Origin: UBA1206 sp041672465
GTDB taxonomy: Bacteria; Bacillota; Clostridia; Oscillospirales; CAG-382
DNA length: 40,233 nucleotides
Assembly (NCBI GenBank): GCA_041672465.1
Contig: JBAYZO010000010.1
Location: 1-40,233 of the forward strand
Direction: 5' to 3'
Shown here: positions 1 to 8,106 of the stretch, in pieces
How positions within the stretch are numbered: position 1 is the stretch's first letter
Layout: each line of letters opens with the position of its first letter
Program-made: the position numbers and the translations under genes
Notes under the pieces: generated by a model
The model's input: only the letters and a program-made list of their open reading frames with translations
The model's database searches: none
Told to the model about the DNA's origin: nothing

Positions 1-590
1 GCCTGAAGCGTTTTGGCGTATTCTTCCCTTTCCAGCGCGAAAGCAATCTCTTCCCGAACTCCTTTGGCTCTCCCAAAAGGGTCAAGGGCGACGGCTTTTT
101 TAAAGTTTTCATACCTCTCGGGGGTGTTGTGGAAGTTTTTTATGGTCTCGTGAAGCGTGGCGGCGGGGAAATCCGAAAGCATTTTTTGAAACCCGCCGAA
201 CCCGACGCCGCTCTCGTAAAAATCATTCTCTATCTCGGCCTGCTCAAGGCAAAGGCTGTCCGTGACAAAGTCATAGACGCGCCAGCAACCGCCGGAATTG
301 TCTTTGTGAAAAGCGCCCCCTGTTTTTGTATTTACGATTGTGAGAGCCGCTCTTGGGTCGGTGACCTTCCCCATAACATGGCGGCTTACCGCGTAGATGT
401 TTTCCATAAGGTTTTCAACGTTTTGAAAAACCCTTGTGTTTATTTTCTGGAGAATATACTCCCTGCCGTCCTCGCAGACAAGCCTTGAGGTTTCGTTTAT
501 ATGACCCGAGCCGTATCTTTCATAAAAAACAACTCTTGCCGACAGGTCAAAGGCGGAAAAGACTTCTTCCATTTTGTTTTTACTCTGCAT
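1..590 (-). CDS. nahK: N-acetylhexosamine 1-kinase-like phosphotransferase (partial, C-terminus off the left edge)
   Basis: The first 196 codons of a kinase of the aminoglycoside phosphotransferase-like fold. The visible protein closely resembles bifidobacterial NahK as I remember it, with matching blocks GSGHINET near residues 28-35, EYILQKINTRVFQNVENLM near 45-63, CWRVYDFV near 104-111, and a region around FHNTPERYENFKKAVA. NahK phosphorylates the anomeric position of GlcNAc or GalNAc with ATP, feeding the lacto-N-biose/galacto-N-biose salvage route in the cytoplasm. The ATG at 590 is preceded by GAAAGG at good spacing; a second Met lies 6 codons in. The catalytic Brenner-type HNDxKxxN motif would lie beyond the window and cannot be checked. 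It is 134 bp downstream of tcdA on the same strand. Substrate is inferred from family likeness only. Confidence 0.8.
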   Translation of the reverse strand, partial: MQSKNKMEEVFSAFDLSARVVFYERYGSGHINETSRLVCEDGREYILQKINTRVFQNVENLMENIYAVSRHVMGKVTDPRAALTIVNTKTGGAFHKDNSGGCWRVYDFVTDSLCLEQAEIENDFYESGVGFGGFQKMLSDFPAATLHETIKNFHNTPERYENFKKAVALDPFGRAKGVREEIAFALEREEYAKTLQ

Positions 591-654
591 TTATTTTTGC
601 CTTTCGTGTTTTATACTTCTTACGAAAAAATCTGAACGCTTGTAATTTCAATCG

Positions 655-704
655 AGGTAAATATAAATATAAGCCCGAGCCGATGTTTTAACCAAAGGTC
701 GGGC
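655..704 (-). terminator. Possible weak terminator after tcdA
   Basis: Reading the minus strand, GCCCGA at 704-699 pairs with TCGGGC at 678-673. An inner CC/GG pair extends the stem across a bulge. An AT-rich, T-leaning tail (TTATATTTATATTT) follows. The loop is large and the T run is interrupted, so termination would be inefficient and nahK may be partly co-transcribed with tcdA. Confidence 0.35.
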
Positions 705-724
705 AAATAAACATATTGCGGTCT

Positions 725-1444
725 TTATGTAACACGCTGTTTCAGCGGCTGTAAAACGTTTCGCGGGTCTGAGATTAAGTCGCGGATAACCTCCCCGGCG
801 AGCACAAGCCCCGCCGCCGCGGTGACGCAGGACAGCGAGCCGAGAGCTCCACCCACGACGGGTTTTACGGGTTCTTCAAGTGAACACACGGTTTTAAGGT
901 CTTTGATTCCGGCTTTTCTAAGCTTTTGGCGGAGAACCTTAGCGAGCGGGTCAACGGAGGTTTTATAGATATCAGTTATCCTGAAAAGTTCCGGTCTCAG
1001 GCGGTTAGCCGCACCCAGCGAAGATATTATTTTAACCTCGCTGTCTTTGCAGAGTTTTATAAGCAAAACCTTTTGGTTTACCGAATCAATGGCGTCGACG
1101 ACATAGTCATAGCGGGAAAGGTCAAATCGTTCTTTTGTCTCTTCATCAAAGTAAAACCCGTAAGCGGTAACGTCACAGCCCGGGTTAATTGAAATTATCC
1201 GCGCTTTTGCCGCGTCCGCCTTGCCTGCCCCGATAGTGTTCAGCGTCGCGAAAAGCTGACGGTTGAGGTTGGTTTCGCTGTATATGTCTCCGTCAACCAC
1301 GTCAATGGCGCCTATTCCCGCCCTCGCGAGAGATTCCGCGGCGTAAGAGCCGACGCCGCCCAGCCCAAACACGGCCACGCGGGAGGCGATGAGTTTTAAC
1401 AGGCTTTCTTCGCCGATAAGGGTACTTGTTCTCTCAAGCCACAT
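725..1444 (-). CDS. tcdA: tRNA threonylcarbamoyladenosine dehydratase (TcdA/CsdL family)
   Basis: 239-residue E1-like (ThiF/HesA/MoeB fold) enzyme that uses ATP to cyclise t6A37 of ANN-decoding tRNAs to ct6A. The nucleotide-binding glycine motif VAVFGLGGVGSYAAE lies near residues 24-38, followed by the acidic DGD (about 50-52), NLNRQ (about 59-63, arginine for ATP) and VVDAIDS (about 135-141). The C-terminal region DPLAKVLRQKLRKAGI is typical of the TcdA branch rather than ThiF or MoeB, which carry CXXC zinc pairs not seen here. The length fits the family. It begins 11 bp after the second ftsZ stop and is therefore probably the last gene of the ftsZ transcript. A link to division is not implied; clostridial neighbourhoods often place unrelated housekeeping genes here. 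Confidence 0.9.
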   Translation of the reverse strand: MWLERTSTLIGEESLLKLIASRVAVFGLGGVGSYAAESLARAGIGAIDVVDGDIYSETNLNRQLFATLNTIGAGKADAAKARIISINPGCDVTAYGFYFDEETKERFDLSRYDYVVDAIDSVNQKVLLIKLCKDSEVKIISSLGAANRLRPELFRITDIYKTSVDPLAKVLRQKLRKAGIKDLKTVCSLEEPVKPVVGGALGSLSCVTAAAGLVLAGEVIRDLISDPRNVLQPLKQRVT

Positions 1445-1455
1445 TTGGTTAAGTA

Positions 1456-2565
1456 TTATTCGTCGCCTCTCCGTGAGGAGTTGAGCATTGAGATTATGCT
1501 GTTTATCTCGTCGTCATTTATCGCCTGCTGGCTTTTCTTTTGCTCGATCGTCGGGGGGGCTTGAACCTGTTTTTCTGCCACGGCTTTTCTGTATTCATAG
1601 GATTTTTTCTCATGCTCAAAGCCGGTTGCGATAAGCGTTATGCGCATTTCGTCCTCAAGGGAAGAGTCAAGCGCCACGCCAAAAATGACATTAGCGTCGG
1701 GGTGTGACTCGTTTGTGATAAGGGTGACGGCCTCGTCAATTTCATCAAGCCCGATATCGGGGGCGGCGGTGATGTTGATAATGATGCCCTTCGCGCCGTC
1801 GATATTTGTCTCAAGCAGCGGAGACGACATTGCCATTTTGGCGGCTTGTTCCGCTTTGTCTTTGCCCTTGGCGTTGCCGGTGCCCATATGGGCGAGCCCC
1901 GCGTTTGTCATGACGGTGGAAACGTCGGCGAAGTCAAGGTTAATGTAGCCGTTCATGGTGATAAGGTCGCATATCGACTGCACGCCCTTGCGGAGAATAT
2001 CGTCGGCTTCTTGGAAAGCGTTTAAAAACGTAATTTTTTTATCGGTGAGCAGTTTTAGTCTTTCGTTGGGGATGATTAAGAGCGAGTCAACATGCGGGGA
2101 TAGTTTTTCAATACCTTCCTCGGCTTGGATCATCCGGGTGCGGCCCTCAAATTTAAAGGGTTTTGTAACAATGCCGACCGTAAGTATGCCGAGTGATTTG
2201 GCGACTTTGGCGATTACGGGAGCGGCGCCGGTGCCGGTTCCCCCGCCCATTCCGGCGGTTATAAACACCATGTTTGCGCCTTTTACGGATTCGGTGATTT
2301 CCTCAAGCGATTCTTCGGCGGCTTTTGCGCCGAGTTCGGGGTTTGACCCCGCCCCATGACCCTTTGTGACTTTTTCGCCGATGGAGAGTTTTGTCGCGGC
2401 AAGCGACTTAAAAAGTATTTGGGTGTCCGTGTTGATGTTTATATAGTTGACATTTTCAGCGTTGACATTCATGTTGATCATGCGGTTGACCGCGTTGCCG
2501 CCGCCGCCGCCCACACCGATCACTTTAATAATTACGTTTGTGTTGTATCCGCTTTCATTTGGCAT
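1456..2565 (-). CDS. ftsZ: Cell division protein FtsZ, second tandem copy (FtsZ-B)
   Basis: 369-residue tubulin-like GTPase that polymerises into the Z ring. Visible landmarks: N-terminal GVGGGGGNAVNRM, the tubulin signature GGGTGTG at about 107-113 (T4 loop), and the T7 synergy-loop motif NLDFAD at about 209-214, whose Asp completes the active site of the next subunit. Both active-site halves are therefore intact. A two-residue insertion relative to the other copy lies between RMI and NYININTD. The C-terminal linker (about 325-350) is short, Gln/Lys-rich and unlike copy A. The end (DDEINSIISMLNSSRR) resembles the conserved C-terminal peptide that binds FtsA/SepF-type partners. By hand alignment the GTPase core is about 75% identical to the copy ending 57 bp upstream. 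It probably lies in one transcript with that copy and tcdA. Confidence 0.95.
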   Translation of the reverse strand: MPNESGYNTNVIIKVIGVGGGGGNAVNRMINMNVNAENVNYININTDTQILFKSLAATKLSIGEKVTKGHGAGSNPELGAKAAEESLEEITESVKGANMVFITAGMGGGTGTGAAPVIAKVAKSLGILTVGIVTKPFKFEGRTRMIQAEEGIEKLSPHVDSLLIIPNERLKLLTDKKITFLNAFQEADDILRKGVQSICDLITMNGYINLDFADVSTVMTNAGLAHMGTGNAKGKDKAEQAAKMAMSSPLLETNIDGAKGIIINITAAPDIGLDEIDEAVTLITNESHPDANVIFGVALDSSLEDEMRITLIATGFEHEKKSYEYRKAVAEKQVQAPPTIEQKKSQQAINDDEINSIISMLNSSRRGDE

Positions 2566-2622
2566 TATTTTTTCCTCCGGTTTTATTTCTTATAAAAATA
2601 GGTTCAGAAAGTGTGCTGTAAT

Positions 2623-3714
2623 TTATATATTGCGCCTTTTATTAAGCAGTTCAAAAATTTCGTTAAAGTCTTTTTCGGTGGTTTCGGGATCGGGTTTAGC
2701 CGGGGCGAATTCGGAGATTTTCGCGGCGGCGCTCGCGGCAGGGGGCGACTTTTTCTTTTCGCTCTTGTCAAAGCCGGTGGCGATAAGCGTTATCTTCATC
2801 TCGTCCTCAAGCGTCGGGTCAAGCACCGCGCCGAAAATAACGGTGGCGTCGGGGTGAGCCTCGTCTGTTATCATTGTCGCCGCTTGGTCAATCTCGTCAA
2901 GCCCAATATCGGGGGAGGCGGTGATGTTGACGACAATTCCCTTAGCGCCGGAAATGTTGGTCTCAAGCAGCGGAGACGACATCGCCATCTTCGCGGCCTG
3001 TTCGGCTTTGTCCTTGCCTTTTGACTGCCCGACCCCCATATGCGCGAGCCCGGCGTTTGTCATTATGGCGGCTATGTCGGCAAAGTCAAGGTTAATATAA
3101 CCCTCGTTGAGAATGAGCTCTGAAATTGATCTCACGCCTTTGCGGAGTATATCGTCCGCTTCCTGAAAAGCGTTTAAAAAGGTGATTTTTTTATCGGTCA
3201 GCAATTTTAGCCGTTCGTTTGGGATAACGATGAGAGAGTCGACATATTCTGAAAGGGCGGTTATACCGGATTCCGCTTGAGTCATTCTGTTTTTGCCCTC
3301 AAACCCAAAGGGTTTTGTGACTATCGCGACGGTGAGGATATCAAGCCCTTTGGCGATCTTCGCCACGACGGGAGCCGAGCCCGTTCCGGTGCCGCCGCCC
3401 ATTCCGGCGGTGATAAACACCATATGCGCGCCTTTGATCGCGGAGCTGATTTGTTCGGCGGATTCGTCGGCCGAACGCCTGCCGAGTTCCGGGTTGGAGC
3501 CCGCCCCCTGCCCCCTTGTGACCCTGCCGCCTATGGCGATTTTGGTCGGGGCCAAAGTCTTGTAAAGCGATTGGGTGTCGGTGTTGATGTTGATGTATTC
3601 GACATTGATAAGACTGTCGGCTATCATCCTGTCAACAGCGTTGTTACCGCCACCGCCCACACCGATTACCTTGATAATGACATTGCCGTCGAAAGTATTA
3701 TATTGCTCCGCCAT
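2623..3714 (-). CDS. ftsZ: Cell division protein FtsZ, first tandem copy (FtsZ-A)
   Basis: 363-residue FtsZ, promoter-proximal of two adjacent copies. GGGTGTG lies at 106-112 and NLDFAD at 208-213, so GTP binding and hydrolysis residues appear complete. The loop after RMI has the ordinary length. The linker (about 318-345) is rich in Lys, Pro and Ala. The C-terminal peptide DFNEIFELLNKRR is related to, but distinct from, that of the second copy. Translation starts at an ATG preceded by a GGAAGGGG-type ribosome site. A well-formed sigma-A promoter lies just upstream (3771-3799), separating ftsZ expression from ftsQ. Which copy is the main division protein cannot be decided from sequence; both look functional. 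Confidence 0.95.
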   Translation of the reverse strand: MAEQYNTFDGNVIIKVIGVGGGGNNAVDRMIADSLINVEYININTDTQSLYKTLAPTKIAIGGRVTRGQGAGSNPELGRRSADESAEQISSAIKGAHMVFITAGMGGGTGTGSAPVVAKIAKGLDILTVAIVTKPFGFEGKNRMTQAESGITALSEYVDSLIVIPNERLKLLTDKKITFLNAFQEADDILRKGVRSISELILNEGYINLDFADIAAIMTNAGLAHMGVGQSKGKDKAEQAAKMAMSSPLLETNISGAKGIVVNITASPDIGLDEIDQAATMITDEAHPDATVIFGAVLDPTLEDEMKITLIATGFDKSEKKKSPPAASAAAKISEFAPAKPDPETTEKDFNEIFELLNKRRNI

Positions 3715-3770
3715 TCGTTCAATTCCCCTTCCGCCGTTTGAGGGCGCGTTTTTTCATAATAACTTAGTAT

Positions 3771-3799
3771 AGTATAAAACAGATTATGTTTTTTTTCAA
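3771..3799 (-). promoter_or_regulatory. Sigma-A promoter of the ftsZ-ftsZ-tcdA unit
   Basis: On the minus strand, -35 TTGAAA (3799-3794) and -10 TATACT (3776-3771) are separated by exactly 17 bp of AT-rich DNA. The start site would fall near 3764, giving a leader of about 50 nt to the ftsZ-A ATG. It sits between the ftsQ stop and ftsZ-A, so ftsZ can be expressed independently of the upstream dcw operon. This is common for ftsZ in many bacteria. Confidence 0.7.
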
Positions 3800-3844
3800 T
3801 AGTTTTTTCAAAAAATTAGCGATTTTAAGTCTTTTTTTAAGTTA

Positions 3845-4648
3845 TTATCCGCTTTCGGGTGAAAAAGTCGCTTCCTTTGGGTTTGAAAGGTCAATTTTGC
3901 CGCTTTGGTCTTTATATATATGCTCCATTATGCCTAAGAAAAACCTGATTTTCGTGTCGCAGTCGGCGACCGAGCCGATATAAGCGCGGATTCGGCTGTC
4001 AAAACCAAAATAAATATCAAAGCGATTCGCCGCCTCAAGGTAGTTTATCTTCCCCGCGAGCCCGTAATGGCTGAGGTTCTTCCACAGCGCGTCGAGCGAC
4101 GTCAACAGTTTTGTCTCCGCGAACGACAGCGGCTGACCCACCACGCAGCGCTTGACGTACCCCGTTCTCAGCAAAATAAGGCCTGTCCCGTCCTTTGGCG
4201 GGGACGATAGCCTTTCAAGCACCACAAAATCCTCTGACAACAAATAATACCCGCCCCCCGATTCCATATAAAAGACGGGGGTTTCGTCAACGATTTTTAT
4301 AATAACGGCGGAGGGGATGCGCCGGGTGACGGTTACGGATTTAATATAGGGAAATTCGGTTTTCAGCGAGGTTACGACTGATTCCGCGCCGAAACCGTAA
4401 AGGGAATCCCCTTTTTTAATGGGGAGGGCGGCGGCGATTTCCTCCGACGAGTAGCGGCTCCCGCCGCTTATCTCAATCTTCCCTATCTTTAGGAAAAACA
4501 TAAACACAACGGCGAAAAACGAAAGCGCGGCAACAGATATAAGGGTGATATAAAACGCCCTTCTTCGCCTTGTTTTGCGCTCTTGCTGTGACTTCAGTGT
4601 TTCAAACCGAAGTGTTTTCGCCTCCGAAAAGGCGTCGCTTTCCCTCAA
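3845..4648 (-). CDS. ftsQ: Division protein FtsQ/DivIB (POTRA domain)
   Basis: 267-residue bitopic membrane protein of the divisome FtsQLB/DivIB-FtsL-DivIC complex. A basic cytoplasmic N-terminus (RKTRRRR near 25-31) precedes one membrane segment (about 32-53). A POTRA domain follows from about 54 to 123 (IGKIEISGGSRYSSEEI, then FPYIKSVTVTRRIPSAVIIKIVDETP), then a beta domain. The start is TTG: an in-frame stop lies upstream, no ATG precedes the conserved region, and GGGAG sits seven bases before this TTG. It follows murG by 81 bp. Sequence outside POTRA is poorly conserved in this family, so identity rests on architecture and position between murG and ftsZ. Confidence 0.88.
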   Translation of the reverse strand: MRESDAFSEAKTLRFETLKSQQERKTRRRRAFYITLISVAALSFFAVVFMFFLKIGKIEISGGSRYSSEEIAAALPIKKGDSLYGFGAESVVTSLKTEFPYIKSVTVTRRIPSAVIIKIVDETPVFYMESGGGYYLLSEDFVVLERLSSPPKDGTGLILLRTGYVKRCVVGQPLSFAETKLLTSLDALWKNLSHYGLAGKINYLEAANRFDIYFGFDSRIRAYIGSVADCDTKIRFFLGIMEHIYKDQSGKIDLSNPKEATFSPESG

Positions 4649-4729
4649 TTTTGTTCTCCCTTGCCGCTCTTGCGGCTAAAGCTGCGCGTAAACGGCATAC
4701 CTTATTTTTAGCAAAAAAGTATTTTCACG

Positions 4730-5845
4730 CTATATGTCTTTTATTTTCAGCAGTTTAAAAACCTCGTCAACTATTTTTTTAACCGCGTCCGGTTTGGCGA
4801 AAGTCAATATTTGCCTTTCCATCTCCCCACGCTTTTCGGGGTCTTTGGCGAGATCCATTACCGTTTTAGCCAGTATTCTGCCGTCTATCACGCTTTCTTT
4901 AAACACCTCGGCGGCGTTCGCGTTTTTCATAACCGCCGCGTTTTTATACTGGTGGTCTTCCGCCACGTTCGGAGAGGGGATAAAAATTACCGCTTTCCCC
5001 GCGTTGGCGAGCTCCGACGATGTTATCGCGCCCGCGCGGGAGATAACTATATCCGCCGCCGCTTGTCTTAGCTCCATGTCGTATATGTATTCCACAATGG
5101 CAAAGCCTTTTCGCTTATCAAGCCCTTTTTCGCTTGCTGTTCGGCTGTATTTCTCCCAGCCGACCTTGCCGGTGGCGTGGATTTGGGAAATGTTTTTTTT
5201 GTCTTTGTAAATTTCCATGGCGTCAAGGCAAATGCTGTTGACTTTATCCGCGCCCAGCGAACCGCCGCAGGACAAGACGTAAATGTCGGTTTCTTTAAGA
5301 CCTATCTTCTTTCTCGCCTCTTTTTTTGTGATTTGCGGTTTTGTGACGGGGTTGCCCGTCAGCACCAGCTTTTTTTGAGCCTTTTCGCCGAAACAACCCG
5401 AAGACTCGGCGTAGCTCACGCAAACCGTGTCGGCAATTCGCGAGAGTTTTTTTGTGGTCACCCCCGGGTAGGCGTTTTGCTCCTGCAAAAGCGTTTTTAT
5501 GTTTAGTTTTGCCGCCGCTTTAATATACGGCCAGCTCGCGTAACCGCCTGTGCCGATAACGATATCGGGGGAAAAATCCTTTATAATTTCCGACGCTTTC
5601 CAAACTGACGTGACCGCCTTTAAAAGGGATTTGAAGTTTCCCGGCGAAAGGCTCCGCTTAAAGCCGTAAACTTCCACTTTATGAAGTTTAAAGCCCGCTT
5701 TTGGCACGAGGAGCCCTTCCATTCCCCTGTCGGAACCGCCAAACTCAATTACCGCGTCTTTGTCGCGGGACTGTATTTCTTTGGCGATGGCTATGGCGGG
5801 GTTTATATGCCCCCCGGTGCCGCCGCCGCACAGCAAATAACGCAT
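4730..5845 (-). CDS. murG: UDP-GlcNAc:undecaprenyl-PP-MurNAc-pentapeptide GlcNAc transferase MurG
   Basis: 371-residue GT28 glycosyltransferase that converts lipid I to lipid II on the inner face of the membrane. The N-terminal membrane-associated domain opens with CGGGTGGHINPAIAIA (GGGTGGH at 7-13). A second glycine loop, IGTGGYASWP, lies near 96-105. The UDP-GlcNAc-binding C-terminal domain shows SCGGSLGAD near 192-200, SRAGAIT (about 266-272), and the Glu/Gln-bearing segment IFIPSPNVAEDHQYKNA. Length is normal. The gene begins 2 bp after the ftsW stop, so the two are almost certainly translationally coupled; a GAGGGG element about 11 bases upstream is the only ribosome site. Confidence 0.97.
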   Translation of the reverse strand: MRYLLCGGGTGGHINPAIAIAKEIQSRDKDAVIEFGGSDRGMEGLLVPKAGFKLHKVEVYGFKRSLSPGNFKSLLKAVTSVWKASEIIKDFSPDIVIGTGGYASWPYIKAAAKLNIKTLLQEQNAYPGVTTKKLSRIADTVCVSYAESSGCFGEKAQKKLVLTGNPVTKPQITKKEARKKIGLKETDIYVLSCGGSLGADKVNSICLDAMEIYKDKKNISQIHATGKVGWEKYSRTASEKGLDKRKGFAIVEYIYDMELRQAAADIVISRAGAITSSELANAGKAVIFIPSPNVAEDHQYKNAAVMKNANAAEVFKESVIDGRILAKTVMDLAKDPEKRGEMERQILTFAKPDAVKKIVDEVFKLLKIKDI

Positions 5846-5847
5846 TT

Positions 5848-7092
5848 TTAACTGTCGTCCCCTCTCGTCGTGTATGAATACCTTGAAATTGAAAGCACTA
5901 TCCCCATTTCAACCAGCGCGATAAGCAGCGCCGAGCCTCCGCAGCTAAAGAAAGGCAGGGCGATTCCCGTTGAGGGGAGAGTGTTTGTGACAACGGCGAT
6001 GTTAAGCACCACCTGAAGCCCCATTTTTATCATCAGCCCCGAAACGACAAGCTGACAAAATCTGTCCTTGCAGTTTTTGGCTATGTAAAACCCCCTGAAC
6101 ACCAGAGCGGCGAAAAGGCAAATGACGATAAACGCGCCGGCAAAGCCCAGTTCCTCGCAGAGGATTGAAAAAATATAGTCGTTTTGCGGCTCGGGGAGAT
6201 ACCCGTGCTTTTCCATCGACTGCCCCAGCCCAACCCCCCAAAGCCCGCCCGACGAGATGGCGTACAGCGACTGGGACGGCTGCCAGCCCGCGTCGCCGGT
6301 CAGCGCGTCTTTCATATAAGAGAAAGGGTCGTTCCACACCAAAAGCCGTCTGTAGACATGCCCGAGCTTGTTTTGAAGGAATTCCCACTTTGTTATGGCG
6401 TTAAGGTTGGTCACGACAAACGCCACGCTCGCCGCGCCCGCGACCCCGATAGAGCCGATCCACTTCATGCTCGCGCCGCCGATAAACATCATAAAATAAA
6501 TGAGGAGGATGGTTATAATAATGGCGGACAAATGGCTTTGGAGGTATAAAAGCAATACGCTGGGGACCATTAACAGCACAAACGGGAGTATCCCGCGCCC
6601 GAACGTGTTCATTTTAGCTTGATTTTTGCTTATATATTTGGCGCACAGCAGGATTGTCATAAATTTAAGGAGTTCGGAGGGCTGAAATGAAATGGGTCCG
6701 ATATTCAGCCAGCGCTGGGCGCCGTGCCCGATAAACCCGATAGCTACCACCGCGACGTTGAGCACGAGTGAAGTGAGATAGCCGAACCCCGAAAGCCGGT
6801 AGATAAAGCCGTGCCTGACATATTTTGAGACAATCATCATTGAGATAAGCCCTATGACCACATATTGGATCTGCTTTTTGGCGAAATAATAGCTGTCGTT
6901 GTAATATGTCTGCGCGTAGGCGTAGCTCGCCGAAAAAACCATGATAGAGCCTATGCATACCAAGGTTATGACAAGAAACATAAAGGGTCTGTCGACCTCG
7001 CCTATCCAGCGGATAAGCACGCCTTTTTTTAGCGTATCTTCGGTGAATTCGCCTTCGTCGCCCCTTGGCGAGACCAGCCTTTTGCTTTTCAT
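5848..7092 (-). CDS. ftsW: SEDS peptidoglycan glycosyltransferase FtsW
   Basis: 414-residue polytopic protein of the SEDS family with about ten predicted membrane segments. FtsW polymerises lipid II at the septum with its cognate class B PBP. Family landmarks: GAQRWLNIGPISFQPSELLKF near 124-144, LLYLQSHLSA near 181-190, the loop PEPQNDYIFSILCEELGFAG with the expected catalytic Asp at 305, and LPSTGIALPFFSCGGSALL (about 372-390), the counterpart of the usual LPxTGxxLPFxSYGGSS. The cytoplasmic N-terminus of about 35 residues is acidic. The ATG at 7092 follows AAGGA by seven bases. It sits directly after mraY where many genomes have murD. Position beside murG and the PBP favours FtsW over RodA or SpoVE, although SpoVE-like use cannot be excluded. 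Confidence 0.9.
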   Translation of the reverse strand: MKSKRLVSPRGDEGEFTEDTLKKGVLIRWIGEVDRPFMFLVITLVCIGSIMVFSASYAYAQTYYNDSYYFAKKQIQYVVIGLISMMIVSKYVRHGFIYRLSGFGYLTSLVLNVAVVAIGFIGHGAQRWLNIGPISFQPSELLKFMTILLCAKYISKNQAKMNTFGRGILPFVLLMVPSVLLLYLQSHLSAIIITILLIYFMMFIGGASMKWIGSIGVAGAASVAFVVTNLNAITKWEFLQNKLGHVYRRLLVWNDPFSYMKDALTGDAGWQPSQSLYAISSGGLWGVGLGQSMEKHGYLPEPQNDYIFSILCEELGFAGAFIVICLFAALVFRGFYIAKNCKDRFCQLVVSGLMIKMGLQVVLNIAVVTNTLPSTGIALPFFSCGGSALLIALVEMGIVLSISRYSYTTRGDDS

Positions 7093-7116
7093 GAGTAAAT
7101 CCTTTTGAGTTGTGAG

Positions 7117-8106
7117 TTACGCGTAAAAATATATATAATAAGACGCCGCGCAGGCAAGAGCGGTCACTCCGAGAAAGATAGCCACAATGGCGACTTCCGA
7201 AAAGCCGCAAAGCTCGAGGTGATGATGAATGGGCGCCATTTTAAAGAACCGCTTTCTCCCGCGGGTAAGCTTATACACGCCGACCTGAATAATGTCCGAG
7301 ACCCCCTCGAGGAGATAAACCAAGCCGATTAGCCCCATAAGCCAGAAGTTTCCTATCCGCATCGCCCCGGTGACGAGCATTACCCCCAAAAACAGCGAGC
7401 CCGTGTCCCCCATGAATATTTTCGCCGGGTAGAAGTTAAACACAAGAAAAGCCAGCAGCGAGCCGCAAAGCGCCGCCTGCGGCAGATATAAATCCGCAAG
7501 CCCCTCTTTTGAGCCGATTATAAAAAACAGCACGCTTATGACAAACGCCACGCTCCCCGCCAGCCCGTCAAGCCCGTCGGTGAGGTTCGCGCAGTTTATC
7601 ATATAAACCGCCAAAATTATAACGATAACATAGTAAAACGAGCCAAGGTCAACTGTTTTCCCCGCGAAAGGGAGAACAACTTCGGTGGTGACGCAATCCG
7701 TCCACCTGAGGGCGGCGAGATACAGCCCCGTTATGGAAAACTGCAAAAACAGCTTTTGCTTTACGCCAAGCCCTCGGTTGCGCTTTTTAAACAGCTTTAC
7801 ATAGTCGTCTACAAAGCCGATAGCGGCGTTGAGCATGGCAAAAACGAGATTTATCGGGAAGAACAGCCCCACCCCGTCAAACGCCCCCGCGGCGCCGGCA
7901 ACCGCTACCGTGACAAGGGTCGCCGTGATAAACATCAGCCCGCCCATAAGGGGGGTACCCTCTTTGTTCTTGTGCCATGTGGGGCCTATCTCAAGTATCT
8001 TCTGCCCGAGCTTAACCCGCCTTAAAACGGGAATAAAAACTTTAAAAAGCACAAAAGCGATTAAAAAAGATAAGCCAAAGGCAAAAGCGGCGGATTTAAA
8101 ATTCAT
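7117..8106 (-). CDS. mraY: Phospho-MurNAc-pentapeptide transferase MraY
   Basis: 329-residue polytopic enzyme that attaches phospho-MurNAc-pentapeptide to undecaprenyl phosphate, making lipid I. The expected acidic and histidine signatures are present: FVDDYVK with Asp100-Asp101, NLTDGLDGLAG with Asp177 and Asp180, GDTGSLFLG with Asp234, and PIHHHLEL with His294-296. About ten membrane segments are predicted, and length is slightly short but normal for Clostridia. The ATG overlaps the murF stop in an ATGA junction, so translation is coupled. A 24 bp gap separates it from ftsW; murD, usually located here, is missing. Confidence 0.97.
   Translation of the reverse strand: MNFKSAAFAFGLSFLIAFVLFKVFIPVLRRVKLGQKILEIGPTWHKNKEGTPLMGGLMFITATLVTVAVAGAAGAFDGVGLFFPINLVFAMLNAAIGFVDDYVKLFKKRNRGLGVKQKLFLQFSITGLYLAALRWTDCVTTEVVLPFAGKTVDLGSFYYVIVIILAVYMINCANLTDGLDGLAGSVAFVISVLFFIIGSKEGLADLYLPQAALCGSLLAFLVFNFYPAKIFMGDTGSLFLGVMLVTGAMRIGNFWLMGLIGLVYLLEGVSDIIQVGVYKLTRGRKRFFKMAPIHHHLELCGFSEVAIVAIFLGVTALACAASYYIYFYA

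Noticed and set aside
3277..3741. Long plus-strand open frames opposite ftsZ (also 1640-2359 and 2447-3024)
   Set aside because: They mirror the codon structure of the minus-strand ftsZ genes, lack ribosome sites and encode low-complexity peptides; the antisense frames are a by-product of GC-biased codons.
4645..4698. 17-codon frame in the murG-ftsQ gap whose stop overlaps the ftsQ TTG
   Set aside because: The overlap would suit translational coupling, but the only AAGG lies one base from its ATG and the peptide has no recognisable character.
6002..6388. Minus-strand open frame within ftsW in another frame
   Set aside because: Lies wholly inside a clear SEDS gene, has no family features and is Arg/Gly/Ala-rich as expected for a shifted frame.
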